This document shows positions 27,361 to 36,269 of a stretch of DNA of 64,000 bases, one piece after another. The stretch comes from Pseudomonas putida. GTDB taxonomy: Bacteria > Pseudomonadota > Gammaproteobacteria > Pseudomonadales > Pseudomonadaceae. The stretch is taken from the NCBI RefSeq assembly GCF_001976065.1, contig NZ_MNAH01000001.1, positions 471,066 to 535,065 of the forward strand, in the 5' to 3' direction. The position numbers and the translations under genes are program-made. Position 1 is the stretch's first letter. The number at the start of each line of letters is the position of its first letter. Below the pieces are notes generated by a model that was not told the origin of the DNA, ran no database searches, and worked only from the letters and a program-made list of their open reading frames with translations.

Positions 27361-29826
27361 ATGAAGTCTTTCGACAACGCCACGGCCAGCCTGGCGAATT
27401 TCGATCCGCGCTCTGGTTCCGTGGTGGAACGCACGCTGTTCAACCACCGCCTGTGGGTGCTGTTGGTGTGTGTGCTGACCACCCTGGTGCTCGGGTATCA
27501 AGCCACCCGTATCGAGCTCAATGCGAGCTTCGAAAAGATGATCCCCACACAGCAACCCTACATTGCAAACTACCTTGAGCATCAGAAACAACTCACGGGC
27601 CTGGGCAATGCCTTGCGCATTGTGGTGGCCAATCGGCACGGCGATATCTACAACGCCGAGTACCTGAAGACTCTGCAAGCCCTGAGTGACCAACTCTACC
27701 TGCTGCCGGGTGTCGACAGGGCCTACATGAAGTCGCTGTGGACACCGGCCACGCGGTGGGTAGCCGTAACCGAGGACGGTCTCGACGGCGGCCCGGTGAT
27801 TCCCGACGACTACAGCGGCACCGCCGCCAACCTCGAATCGCTGCGGCGCAATGTGCAGCGCTCCAATGAGCTCGGTCAGTTGGTGGCGCTCGACCAGACC
27901 TCCAGCATCATCTACGTGCCATTGCTAGCCACCACCCCTGACGGCAAGCCGCTGGATTACGCGGTGTTGTCCGAGCAGCTGGAGACGCTGCGCAGCACCT
28001 ATCAAAGCGCCAACATCGACATTCGCATCACCGGTTTCGCGAAAAAGGTCGGCGACCTGATTGCCGGCCTGAAGCAGATCCTGTTGTTCTTTGCCGTCGC
28101 GATCCTGATCACCACCGCCGTGCTGTTCTGGTACACCCGCTGCCTGCGCAGTACGGTGCTGGTGGTGTTGTGCTCGCTGGTGGCAGTGGTCTGGCAGCTC
28201 GGGTTGCTGCCCTTGCTGGACTACCAACTGGACCCGTATTCGGTGCTGGTACCGTTCCTGGTGTTTGCCATCGGCATGAGCCATGGCGCGCAGAAAATGA
28301 ACGGCATCATGCAGGACATCGGCCGAGGCATGCACCGGGTGGTGGCGGCGCGCTTCACCTTCCGGCGCCTGTTCCTCGCCGGGCTGACGGCGCTGCTGTG
28401 CGATGCCGTGGGTTTTGCCGTGCTGATGCTGATCAAGATCCAGGTCATTCAAGACCTCGCGGTGATCGCCAGCATCGGCGTCGCGGTGTTGATCTTCACC
28501 AACCTGATCCTGCTGCCGGTGTTGCTCTCCTATGTCGGCGTAACGCCGCGGGCGGCTCAGCTGAGCCTCAAAAGCGAACAGGCCGAGCAAAGCGGTCAGA
28601 CCCGCCATGCCTTCTGGCGCTTTCTCGACCTGTTCACCCATCGCCGCTGGGCGAGCCTGTGCATCGCCATCAGCCTCGCGCTGGCGGCGCTCGGTTTTGT
28701 GGTCAGCCTGCAACTGAAAATCGGCGACCTCGACGCCGGTGCACCGGAGCTGCGCGCGGACTCGCGCTACAACCAGGACGATGCCTTCCTGACCCGTCAT
28801 TATGGCGCCAGCAGCGACCTGTTCGCGGTGATGGTGAAAACCCCGGCCAGCAGCTGTGCGCGCTACGACATCCTGGCCAAGGTCGATGCCCTGGACTGGC
28901 AACTGCGCGCCTTGCCGGGCGTGGATTCGACCAACTCGCTGGCGTTGCTCAACCGGCGCATGCTGGTCGGCCTCAGTGAGGGCAACCCGAAGTGGTACGA
29001 GCTGCAGAACAACCAGGCGATGCTCAACATGATCACCGCCAGCGCGCCGCGCGGGTTATACAACGAAGACTGCAGCCTGTTGACCCTGTACGCCTACCTC
29101 ACCGACCACAAGGCCGAGACGCTGACCCGCCTGGTCGAGCACGTGGAGCAATTTGCCGCGGCGAACAACACCGACGAGGTGCAGTTTCTCCTGGCCGCCG
29201 GTAACGCCGGGATCGAAGCGGCGACCAATATCGTGGTCAAGCAAGCCAACCGCGAAATGCTCGTCTGGGTCTATGGAGCAGTCATTCTGCTGTGCCTGAT
29301 CACCTTCCGCTCCTGGCGCGCGACCCTGTGCGCGGTGATTCCACTGATGCTCACCTCCATCCTCTGCGAAGCCTTGATGGTCTGGCTGAACATCGGTGTG
29401 AAAGTCGCCACGCTGCCGGTCATCGCCTTGGGCGTGGGTATCGGCGTCGACTATGCGTTGTACGTGATGAGCATTCTGCTGGGCCATCTGCGCCAAGGGT
29501 CGAGCCTGTCAGAAGCCTATTACCGTGCGCTGGTGTCCACCGGCAAGGTGGTGATGCTGACCGGTATCACCCTGGCGATTGGTGTCGCGACCTGGACGTT
29601 TTCACCGATCAAGTTCCAGGCCGACATGGGCGTGCTGCTGGCCTTCATGTTCGTCTGGAACATGGTTGGCGCCTTGGTGTTGCTGCCGGCGCTGGCGTAC
29701 TTCCTGCTGCCCGCACGCAGCGAGGCGCAAGGTCCAGTGGCGGTGCGCAACGTCGCAGGTTCCGAGACGGCGGTGGTCGCCAACGTTCCTCACCTGCGCA
29801 TCAAGGAGCAGTGCCATGGTCGCTAA
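27361..29826 (+). CDS. RND/MMPL-family transporter
   Basis: An 821-residue inner-membrane protein with an N-terminal helix near residues 32-50. A large periplasmic loop and a five-helix block (about 235-400) follow. Then come a second helix near 440, a second loop and a terminal five-helix block (about 640-790). It contains GIGVDYALYVMS, as in HAE3/MMPL hydrophobe transporters. It is about the size of sterol or hopanoid transporters. Its 3' end overlaps the MFS gene by 11 bases. Confidence 0.88.
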   Translation: MKSFDNATASLANFDPRSGSVVERTLFNHRLWVLLVCVLTTLVLGYQATRIELNASFEKMIPTQQPYIANYLEHQKQLTGLGNALRIVVANRHGDIYNAEYLKTLQALSDQLYLLPGVDRAYMKSLWTPATRWVAVTEDGLDGGPVIPDDYSGTAANLESLRRNVQRSNELGQLVALDQTSSIIYVPLLATTPDGKPLDYAVLSEQLETLRSTYQSANIDIRITGFAKKVGDLIAGLKQILLFFAVAILITTAVLFWYTRCLRSTVLVVLCSLVAVVWQLGLLPLLDYQLDPYSVLVPFLVFAIGMSHGAQKMNGIMQDIGRGMHRVVAARFTFRRLFLAGLTALLCDAVGFAVLMLIKIQVIQDLAVIASIGVAVLIFTNLILLPVLLSYVGVTPRAAQLSLKSEQAEQSGQTRHAFWRFLDLFTHRRWASLCIAISLALAALGFVVSLQLKIGDLDAGAPELRADSRYNQDDAFLTRHYGASSDLFAVMVKTPASSCARYDILAKVDALDWQLRALPGVDSTNSLALLNRRMLVGLSEGNPKWYELQNNQAMLNMITASAPRGLYNEDCSLLTLYAYLTDHKAETLTRLVEHVEQFAAANNTDEVQFLLAAGNAGIEAATNIVVKQANREMLVWVYGAVILLCLITFRSWRATLCAVIPLMLTSILCEALMVWLNIGVKVATLPVIALGVGIGVDYALYVMSILLGHLRQGSSLSEAYYRALVSTGKVVMLTGITLAIGVATWTFSPIKFQADMGVLLAFMFVWNMVGALVLLPALAYFLLPARSEAQGPVAVRNVAGSETAVVANVPHLRIKEQCHGR

Positions 29827-31066
29827 TGTCTTCGTAGCACATTCCACCCGGCAAGCCGGATGGGCGCAATCGCTGTTGTTGCTGCTGGGCAGCTGTCTGC
29901 CGGTGCTGGGCGCGGTGTTGCTGGCCCCGGTGTTGCCGCGGATGCAGGCGCATTTTGCCGACGTGCCCGGCAGCGCCGTAATGGTTCCGATCGTATTGAC
30001 GTTACCAGCCTTGGTGATCGCCTTGCTGGCGCCGTTCGCCGGTCTGATCGCCGATCGCCTCGGACGCAAGCCGTTGTTGCTGGCGAGCATGACGCTGTAC
30101 GTGCTCTGCGGCGTGCTGCCGCTGTGGCTCGACTCGCTGCCGGCGATCGTGCTCAGTCGCGCGGGCATCGGCTTGGCCGAGGCGGGCATCATGACCTGCT
30201 GCACCACGCTGATGGGCGACTACTACAGCGGCGCCCGGCGTGAGCGTCTGTTTGCCTTGCAGATGGTCGCCACCTCGTTGTCGGCGGCGGTGTTCATCGC
30301 GCTGGGTGGTTTCCTCGGGCAAAACGATTGGCGTACGCCGTTTGCGCTGTACGCCGTGGGCCTGGTTTTCCTGCCGCTGATGGCCTGGAAACTGTGGGAG
30401 CCACAGGCCGCTGCGCAACCCGAGCCAACCACCCCGCCGATGCCCACGGGCAAATTCCCCTGGCGCCCGCTCGCCCCCCTGTATGTGTTGTCGCTGCTGG
30501 CAGGGCTGAGCCTGTTCATCGTGCCGGTGCAGGCCGGATACCTGCTCAACCTGCTGCAGGTGGATGCCCCGCAACAGATCGGCATGACCATGGGCGCCAA
30601 TCAGCTGGGCGTACTCGTCGGTGCGTTGAGTTTTCGCTTGTTCAGCGCAATGCGTGGGCAGCACATGCTGTTGCTTGCCTATGTGCTGGCGGGCATCGGC
30701 GGGTTGTTGATGGCTGACGCCTTGACCCATGTGCAGGTCGTGGTCGCCGTGTCCATCAACGGCCTGGGCATTGGCCTGATGCTGCCGACACTGATCACCT
30801 GGATCATGGCGCAAGTCGATTTCCATCAACGCGGGCGGGCGGCGGGGTGTTTTACCGCGGCCATCTTCGCCGGCGAATTCATCAGCCCCCTGGTGGTGCT
30901 CGGCATGACCGGTGGCGTCGCCACCGCGCTACCCCATGCGTTGGCCATTGTGGGCGGGCTGCAACTGTTGGTGGCAGTGTTTTGCCTGGCCGTGCCGCGG
31001 CTCGGTGGTTTGGCGCCCCACGCAAATATTGTTGTCGATGGCTCGACCATCGGCGACGGAAACTGA
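29816..31066 (+). CDS. MFS transporter
   Basis: A 416-residue protein with 12 hydrophobic segments. The MFS loop motif is seen as GLIADRLGRKPLL at about residues 75-87. It starts at the ATG inside the preceding RND gene (AAGGAG upstream), so translation is coupled. It is probably an uptake or efflux carrier for the substrate or an intermediate of this pathway. The family resembles CynX/sugar-type carriers without a clear specificity. Confidence 0.85.
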   Translation: MVANVFVAHSTRQAGWAQSLLLLLGSCLPVLGAVLLAPVLPRMQAHFADVPGSAVMVPIVLTLPALVIALLAPFAGLIADRLGRKPLLLASMTLYVLCGVLPLWLDSLPAIVLSRAGIGLAEAGIMTCCTTLMGDYYSGARRERLFALQMVATSLSAAVFIALGGFLGQNDWRTPFALYAVGLVFLPLMAWKLWEPQAAAQPEPTTPPMPTGKFPWRPLAPLYVLSLLAGLSLFIVPVQAGYLLNLLQVDAPQQIGMTMGANQLGVLVGALSFRLFSAMRGQHMLLLAYVLAGIGGLLMADALTHVQVVVAVSINGLGIGLMLPTLITWIMAQVDFHQRGRAAGCFTAAIFAGEFISPLVVLGMTGGVATALPHALAIVGGLQLLVAVFCLAVPRLGGLAPHANIVVDGSTIGDGN

Positions 31067-31079
31067 ATGAGGATTTTCC

Positions 31080-31661
31080 ATGCAAGCGCTTCCTGAATTC
31101 AAACGAGTGGTCACCGGTCACGATCAGCATGGCCAGGCGATTGTCGCCAGCAGCGGGCCGACGCCGAACGTGTTCCCGCTGGCGTCGGTGCCGGGCACGG
31201 TGTTTTACGAACTGTGGAACAGCAGCACCAGCCCGGCCTTGCTCGACAACGCCAGTGACCCCAGCAGCAAACCCCTGCAACTGAGCCCCGGCCCCCTGGG
31301 CAGTGTGATTCGGGTGGTGGATATTCCGCCGGACAGCGTACAGAACCAGGTCAGCGCGGAAAGTGCCGCGGCGGCGTTCGCCGAAATTGGCGAGTCCCAC
31401 GCCGGCACTGGCAAAGCGGACTCTCGACATAAACTGATGCACCGCACCGAGACCCTCGACTACGGCATCGTCACCGAGGGCGAAGTGTGGCTGGTGCTCG
31501 ATGAGGAGGAAGTGCACCTCAAGCGCGGCGACGTCGTGGTGCAGCGCGGTACCAACCATGCCTGGAGCAACCGCACCGAAGCGATGGCGCGCATGGTCTT
31601 CATCTTGCTCGACGGACGCTTCGCCGCTGAATTGAGCCCTGCCCAAGGAGCATCGGCATGA
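31080..31661 (+). CDS. Cupin-domain protein
   Basis: A 193-residue cytosolic protein with a C-terminal cupin barrel: ETLDYGIVTEGEVWLVLDEEEVHLKRGDVVVQRGTNHAWSN holds the two cupin motifs. The N-terminal 70 residues are extra. Some relatives lie in aromatic-degradation clusters beside FAH-type hydrolases, where they may act as isomerase, oxygenase or accessory protein. It overlaps the FAH gene by four bases (ATGA). Confidence 0.82.
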   Translation: MQALPEFKRVVTGHDQHGQAIVASSGPTPNVFPLASVPGTVFYELWNSSTSPALLDNASDPSSKPLQLSPGPLGSVIRVVDIPPDSVQNQVSAESAAAAFAEIGESHAGTGKADSRHKLMHRTETLDYGIVTEGEVWLVLDEEEVHLKRGDVVVQRGTNHAWSNRTEAMARMVFILLDGRFAAELSPAQGASA

Positions 31662-32641
31662 AACTCGCCACCCTGAAAAACGCCAGTCGTGATGGTCGGC
31701 TCGTCGTGGTCTCGCGGGATCTCGCCTGGGCACTGGATGCCAGTTCCGTGGCGCCGACCTTGCAACAGGCGATCGAGAACTGGAGCAGCGTCGAGCCGCG
31801 CTTGCAGGCGCTGTCGAGTGAGTTGAATGCGGGTGCAGCGACGGGCGCTTTTGCGTTCGACCCCGCCCAGGCCATGGCGCCGTTGCCCCGCGCCTATCAA
31901 TGGTGCGACGGCTCGGCCTTCCTCAGCCACGGTGCCTTGATGCAGAAAGCCTTCAATCTTGATCCCATCGACGGCGTCGAGCACACGCCGCTGATGTACC
32001 AGGGCGCCGGTGACGATTTCATCGGCCCGCGCGACGACATTGCATTGCCGAGCGAGAGCCAGGGCATCGACTTCGAAGGCGAATTCGTGGTGCTGGTCGA
32101 TGACGTGCCGATGGGATGCGACGCGCAACAGGCGCTGCAGCACATCAAATTGATCCTGCAGATCAACGACGTCAGTTTGCGCGCGCTGGCTCCGCGGGAA
32201 ATGCGCACCGGCTTCGGGTTCCTGCAGGCCAAACCCTCGTCCAGTTTCGCCCCGCTGGCCATTACCCCGGATGAGTTGGGCGATGCCTGGCGCGACGGGC
32301 GGGTACATCTGCCTTTGCACGTGCACTGGAATGGGCAATGGTTTGGGCAGCCCCACGGCGGCCAGATGAATTTCAGTTTTGGCCAATTGATCGCCCATGC
32401 CGCGCTGACTCGCCGATTGGGCGCGGGCACGCTGATCGGCTCCGGCACTGTGTCCAATAGCGAGCGCAGCGCGGGGTCGGCGTGCATCGCCGAGCGCCGC
32501 GCCATCGAGATGATCGAACAGGGCGCCGCGCAAACCGGCTTCATGCGCTTTGGCGACCGCGTGCACATGGACGTCCTGGATCGCGACGGCCAGTCGTTGT
32601 TCGGCGCGATCGATCAACGTGTCGTTCAGGCCCAAGGCTGA
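31658..32641 (+). CDS. Fumarylacetoacetate-hydrolase-family protein
   Basis: A 327-residue enzyme of the FAH superfamily, whose members hydrolyse or decarboxylate/isomerise ring-cleavage products. Metal-binding acidic motifs are visible in GIDFEGEFVVLVDD, and IGSGTVSNSERSAG is in the usual C-terminal position. It would act after extradiol cleavage. It is translationally coupled to the cupin gene. Confidence 0.86.
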   Translation: MKLATLKNASRDGRLVVVSRDLAWALDASSVAPTLQQAIENWSSVEPRLQALSSELNAGAATGAFAFDPAQAMAPLPRAYQWCDGSAFLSHGALMQKAFNLDPIDGVEHTPLMYQGAGDDFIGPRDDIALPSESQGIDFEGEFVVLVDDVPMGCDAQQALQHIKLILQINDVSLRALAPREMRTGFGFLQAKPSSSFAPLAITPDELGDAWRDGRVHLPLHVHWNGQWFGQPHGGQMNFSFGQLIAHAALTRRLGAGTLIGSGTVSNSERSAGSACIAERRAIEMIEQGAAQTGFMRFGDRVHMDVLDRDGQSLFGAIDQRVVQAQG

Positions 32642-32651
32642 GGGGCGCCCT

Positions 32652-33656
32652 ATGCGTGTGTTGATTACCGGCGCCAATGGTTTTGTCGGACGAGAGCTGG
32701 TGCGTTGCCTGCTGGCGCGGGGCAGCCTGCGGGGCCAGGTCATTGCTTCGTTGCTGGTCCTGGACAGGGATTTGCAAGGCTTGCCGGATGACACCCGTCT
32801 GCGTCGTCATTTCGGCAGCGTGACCGATCCGGCGTTGATGCGCCGGGTGCTGGCCGACGGCATCGACGTGGTATTCCATCTGGTCAGCATTCCCGGTGGT
32901 GCGGCGGAAGAGCAGTACGAGCTTGGCTATCAGGTCAACCTGCTGGCCAGCCTGGAACTGCTCAACCAACTGCGCAACAAGAACCAGCCACCGGTTCTGG
33001 TGTACGCCAGCAGCGTCGCGGTGTACGGCGGTCATCTGCCGGAACGCATGAGCGAGGCCGCCGAGTTGCGTCCCGAATTGTCCTATGGCACGCATAAGGC
33101 CATGGTGGAAAGTGCCGTGAGCGACCTGGCCCGGCGCGGCGATGTCGATGGTCGAGCGTTGCGTTTGCCGGGCATCGTCGCCAGGCCCCGCGAGCCCAAT
33201 GGCTTGCGCTCGGCGTTCATGAGCGACCTGATGCGCGCGTTTGCCGAGGGCGAAGCCTATCAATGTCCGGTCTCGCCGCAGGCGACGGCCTGGTGGATGT
33301 CGGCCCGCTGCTGTGTGAACAACCTGATCCACGCTGCCGAACTCAATGGCGCCGTGCTCGGAGCCCAGCGGGTATGGCAGCTGCCGGTGCTGCAGTTGTC
33401 CATCGCCCAAGTGATCGACGCTCTGGCCGAGCGTTATGGGCAAGAGCGCCGCAGGCTGATCAGTTTTTCCCCTGACGCCGGGCTGCAAGCCTTGTTCGGG
33501 CGCATGCCGCCGCTGAAAACCCCACAAGCCCGCGCCGCCGGTTTCAACCATGACCGCAACGCTGCCGCGCTGGTCCGCAACGCCCTTAACCCCTCGGCCC
33601 CCCGACTTCTGCCGCTGACCGGAGAGACCTTTCATGTCACAGCCAACCAAGCCTAA
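32652..33656 (+). CDS. NAD-dependent epimerase/dehydratase (extended SDR)
   Basis: A 334-residue extended short-chain dehydrogenase. It has the GANGFVG nucleotide-binding loop at residues 7-13 and the catalytic YGTHK (Tyr-x3-Lys) near residue 148. It resembles the D-erythronate dehydrogenase-like subgroup, but the substrate is unknown. It starts at the ATG at 32652, ten bases after the FAH gene, and its end overlaps the cyclase gene by 23 bases. Confidence 0.83.
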   Translation: MRVLITGANGFVGRELVRCLLARGSLRGQVIASLLVLDRDLQGLPDDTRLRRHFGSVTDPALMRRVLADGIDVVFHLVSIPGGAAEEQYELGYQVNLLASLELLNQLRNKNQPPVLVYASSVAVYGGHLPERMSEAAELRPELSYGTHKAMVESAVSDLARRGDVDGRALRLPGIVARPREPNGLRSAFMSDLMRAFAEGEAYQCPVSPQATAWWMSARCCVNNLIHAAELNGAVLGAQRVWQLPVLQLSIAQVIDALAERYGQERRRLISFSPDAGLQALFGRMPPLKTPQARAAGFNHDRNAAALVRNALNPSAPRLLPLTGETFHVTANQA

Positions 33657-34428
33657 GCGTCGTCTTGTCGACCTCTCGGTCACGCTCGACAACAACCCCT
33701 ACACCGATCCGCCACCATTGTTGCCCAAGATCGATTACATGGATCACCAGCAAGGCTGGCCGGAGATGGCCGCGATGTTCCCCGGCTTGCAACTCGAACA
33801 GATGCCGGGCAACGAGTCCTGGGCCGCCGAACGACTGCACATCACCACCCACAGCGGCACGCACATGGATGCGCCCTGGCATTACGCCTCGACCACCGAC
33901 GGCGGCCAGCCGGCCTTTGGCATCGACGAGTTGCCGCTGGATTGGTGTTTGCAGCCGGGGGTGAAGCTGGATTTTCGCCACATGGCCGACGGTCATGTGG
34001 TGACCGCTGCCGAGATCGAAGCGGAGCTTAAGCGAATCGGCCACGAGTTGCAGCCGCTGGACATCGTGCTGGTCAACACCCGCGCCGGCGCGCTGTTCGG
34101 CCAGCCGGGGTATCTGGATGCCGGCGTCGGCATCGGCCGTGAAGCCACGATGTATCTGCTGGAACGTGGGGTGCGGGTGGTCGGCACCGACGCCTGGAGT
34201 TGGGACGCACCGTTCAAGTACACCCGCGAACGTTTTGCCGCCGACGGCGATGCCTCGATCATTTGGGAAGGGCACAAGGCCGGGCGCGATATCGGTTATG
34301 GGCAAATGGAAAAACTCGCCAACCTGGAATCCCTGCCGGCCAGTGGATTTGTGGTGTCTTGCTTCCCCTACAAGATCAAGCATGCATCGGCCGGTTTTGT
34401 GCGAGCGGTGGCGATCTTCGAAGAGTAA
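33634..34428 (+). CDS. Cyclase-family (kynurenine formamidase-like) hydrolase
   Basis: A 264-residue metal-dependent hydrolase with the family signature HSGTHMDAPWH at about residues 71-81. GGAGAG precedes the ATG. Family members hydrolyse formamides, lactones or isatin-like rings. In this operon it would suit opening of a lactone formed during ring breakdown (inference). Confidence 0.85.
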   Translation: MSQPTKPKRRLVDLSVTLDNNPYTDPPPLLPKIDYMDHQQGWPEMAAMFPGLQLEQMPGNESWAAERLHITTHSGTHMDAPWHYASTTDGGQPAFGIDELPLDWCLQPGVKLDFRHMADGHVVTAAEIEAELKRIGHELQPLDIVLVNTRAGALFGQPGYLDAGVGIGREATMYLLERGVRVVGTDAWSWDAPFKYTRERFAADGDASIIWEGHKAGRDIGYGQMEKLANLESLPASGFVVSCFPYKIKHASAGFVRAVAIFEE

Positions 34429-34472
34429 GCAACGCCTGATACAATCCTCGATTAAACAATAAGAGAGAACAC

Positions 34473-36116
34473 ATGCCTCTTTTGCGTCTGCCGCAAACAA
34501 TACTGGCGACCGCGTTGGCACTGGGCAGCAGCCTGGCCATGGCGGCCAGCGCCGACTCGGCAAAGCCCAATATCCTGCTGATCGTCGCCGATGACCTGGG
34601 TTATTCCGACCTGGGCAGCTACGGCGGCGAAATCAATACGCCCACCCTGGATCAACTGGCCAGGGATGGCCTGCAGTTCACCAACCTGTACGCCGCGCCG
34701 ACCTGTTCGATTACGCGCTCGATGCTGATGTCCGGCACCGACAACCACCTCGCCGGCCTCGGTACCATGGCGGAAGCCCTGCAACCCTTTCAACGGGGCA
34801 AGCCGGGGTACGAGGGCTATCTGAACCAGCGTTCCTATTCGATCGCCGAACTGTTGAAACAAGGCGGCTACAGCACCCTCATGGTCGGCAAATGGCACCT
34901 GGGCCTGGAGGCGGACCAGGGGCCGGATCAACGTGGTTTCGAGCAGTCGTTCACCTTGCTGGAGGGCGGTGCATCGCACTTCAAACCCGCCAGTGTCGAC
35001 CCGGCCAAGATCGAGCAGGTGCACTACCGCGAAAACGGCAAGGCCGTGGAGTTGCCGGAGAATTTCTATTCTTCGGACTTCTACACCGACAAACTGATCA
35101 GCTACCTGCAAAACAGCCAGAAGGACGGCAAGCCGTTTTTCGCCTACGCGGCGTTTACCTCACCGCACTGGCCGCTGCAAGCACCCAAGGAGTACCTGGA
35201 CAAGTACAAAGGGCGGTTCGATCAGGGCTATGACAGCGTACGGCTGGCGCGGATCGAGCGGATGAAAAAGCTCGGCCTGATGGCAGGCGATGCCCAGCCG
35301 GCTAAGCCGCTACCGGTGAATCCCAAGCTGCCGGGCTGGGAGCAACTGAGCCCTGAGCAGCAACAGGTCGAGGCGCGGAAGATGGAAATCTACGCCGCCA
35401 TGGTCGACAACCTCGACCATAACATTGGCCGCCTGGTCGACTACCTGCGCAAAAGCGGGCAGTACGACAACACGCTGATCGTGTTCATGTCGGATAACGG
35501 CGCGGCGGGGGAGAATCACGCCCAGTTCTATCCGCCGGGCGCGCATACCGACAATAGCTATGCCAACCTGGGGCAGAAGGGCTCCCAGATCGACTATGGC
35601 GTACGCTGGGCCGAGGTCAGCGCTGCGCCGTTCCACCTGTTCAAGGGCACCACCGCAGAAGGCGGTATCAGCGTGCCGGCGATCGTTCAACTGCCCAAGT
35701 CACTGCGTCGCCAGGGCGTGGAACGCGGCGTTGCGCGGGTGGATGACCTGGCGCCGACCTTCCTGGAACTGGCGGGCATCGAAGCGCCAACGGACTCGAA
35801 TAAACATCCGATTACCGGCAAATCGATGCTGCCAATGTTCGCCGGCAAAGGCAGCCCGCACATTAACGACAGCCTGGCCGGCGAGCTGTTCGGCAATGCT
35901 TATTACCGCGAGGGAAACCTGAAGCTGCTGGGCATGCGCGCGCAGGCAGGCTTTGGCGATAACGCGCAGCCGCCGCAATGGCAATTGTTCGATCTGGCCC
36001 AGGACCGCGGCGAAACCACCGACCTGGCGGCCGACCGACCGGAAACGGTGCAACGGCTCAAGGCTGCCTGGTTGACGTATGCCGAGCGGGTCGGTGTGGT
36101 GTTTCCAGCGCATTGA
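34473..36116 (+). CDS. Arylsulfatase-family protein with atypical CSITR active site
   Basis: A 547-residue exported sulfatase with a signal peptide ending AMAASA. It has the metal motif VADDLGYSDLGSYGGE, then the active-site region PTCSITRSMLMSGTDNH, then VGKWHLG and MSDNGAAGENH. It resembles Pseudomonas AtsA, which frees sulfate from aryl sulfate esters. The formylglycine motif is normally C-x-P-x-R or C-x-A-x-R; here the third residue is Ile. The enzyme may still be processed, but this is unusual. As the last gene of the run it suggests that a sulfated phenolic compound feeds the pathway. Confidence 0.88.
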   Translation: MPLLRLPQTILATALALGSSLAMAASADSAKPNILLIVADDLGYSDLGSYGGEINTPTLDQLARDGLQFTNLYAAPTCSITRSMLMSGTDNHLAGLGTMAEALQPFQRGKPGYEGYLNQRSYSIAELLKQGGYSTLMVGKWHLGLEADQGPDQRGFEQSFTLLEGGASHFKPASVDPAKIEQVHYRENGKAVELPENFYSSDFYTDKLISYLQNSQKDGKPFFAYAAFTSPHWPLQAPKEYLDKYKGRFDQGYDSVRLARIERMKKLGLMAGDAQPAKPLPVNPKLPGWEQLSPEQQQVEARKMEIYAAMVDNLDHNIGRLVDYLRKSGQYDNTLIVFMSDNGAAGENHAQFYPPGAHTDNSYANLGQKGSQIDYGVRWAEVSAAPFHLFKGTTAEGGISVPAIVQLPKSLRRQGVERGVARVDDLAPTFLELAGIEAPTDSNKHPITGKSMLPMFAGKGSPHINDSLAGELFGNAYYREGNLKLLGMRAQAGFGDNAQPPQWQLFDLAQDRGETTDLAADRPETVQRLKAAWLTYAERVGVVFPAH

Positions 36117-36124
36117 CCGGGTTG

Positions 36125-36154
36125 CCCTCATGCACCGTTACGGATGCATGAGGG
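36125..36154 (+). terminator. Hairpin after the sulfatase gene
   Basis: CCCTCATGCACCG pairs with CGG-TGCATGAGGG around a TTA loop with one bulged A, a 13 bp stem. A short T-run (CTTTT) comes nine bases later. It is the likely end of the long catabolic transcript. Confidence 0.65.
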
Positions 36155-36185
36155 TAGGCACTTTTCCTGACGGTCAGCCAGGCTG

Positions 36186-36238
36186 TTGCTAAACGGTATG
36201 CCGACCATCAACGCCGATTTGCTCGCTTTCGTCAGGAG
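36186..36238 (+). pseudogene. 3' remnant of a chloroperoxidase-like hydrolase gene
   Basis: The reading GMPTINADLLAFVRS matches the last residues of the intact gene at 56163-56993 (GMPTTHADTINADLLAFVRS), with an in-frame loss of five codons and a lost stop. DNA identity is high. Like the intact gene, the fragment is followed directly by REP sequences. Nothing of the upstream part remains. Confidence 0.7.
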
Positions 36239-36269
36239 TCAAGTAGCTGCAGGGGCAGGTGCACACAGC

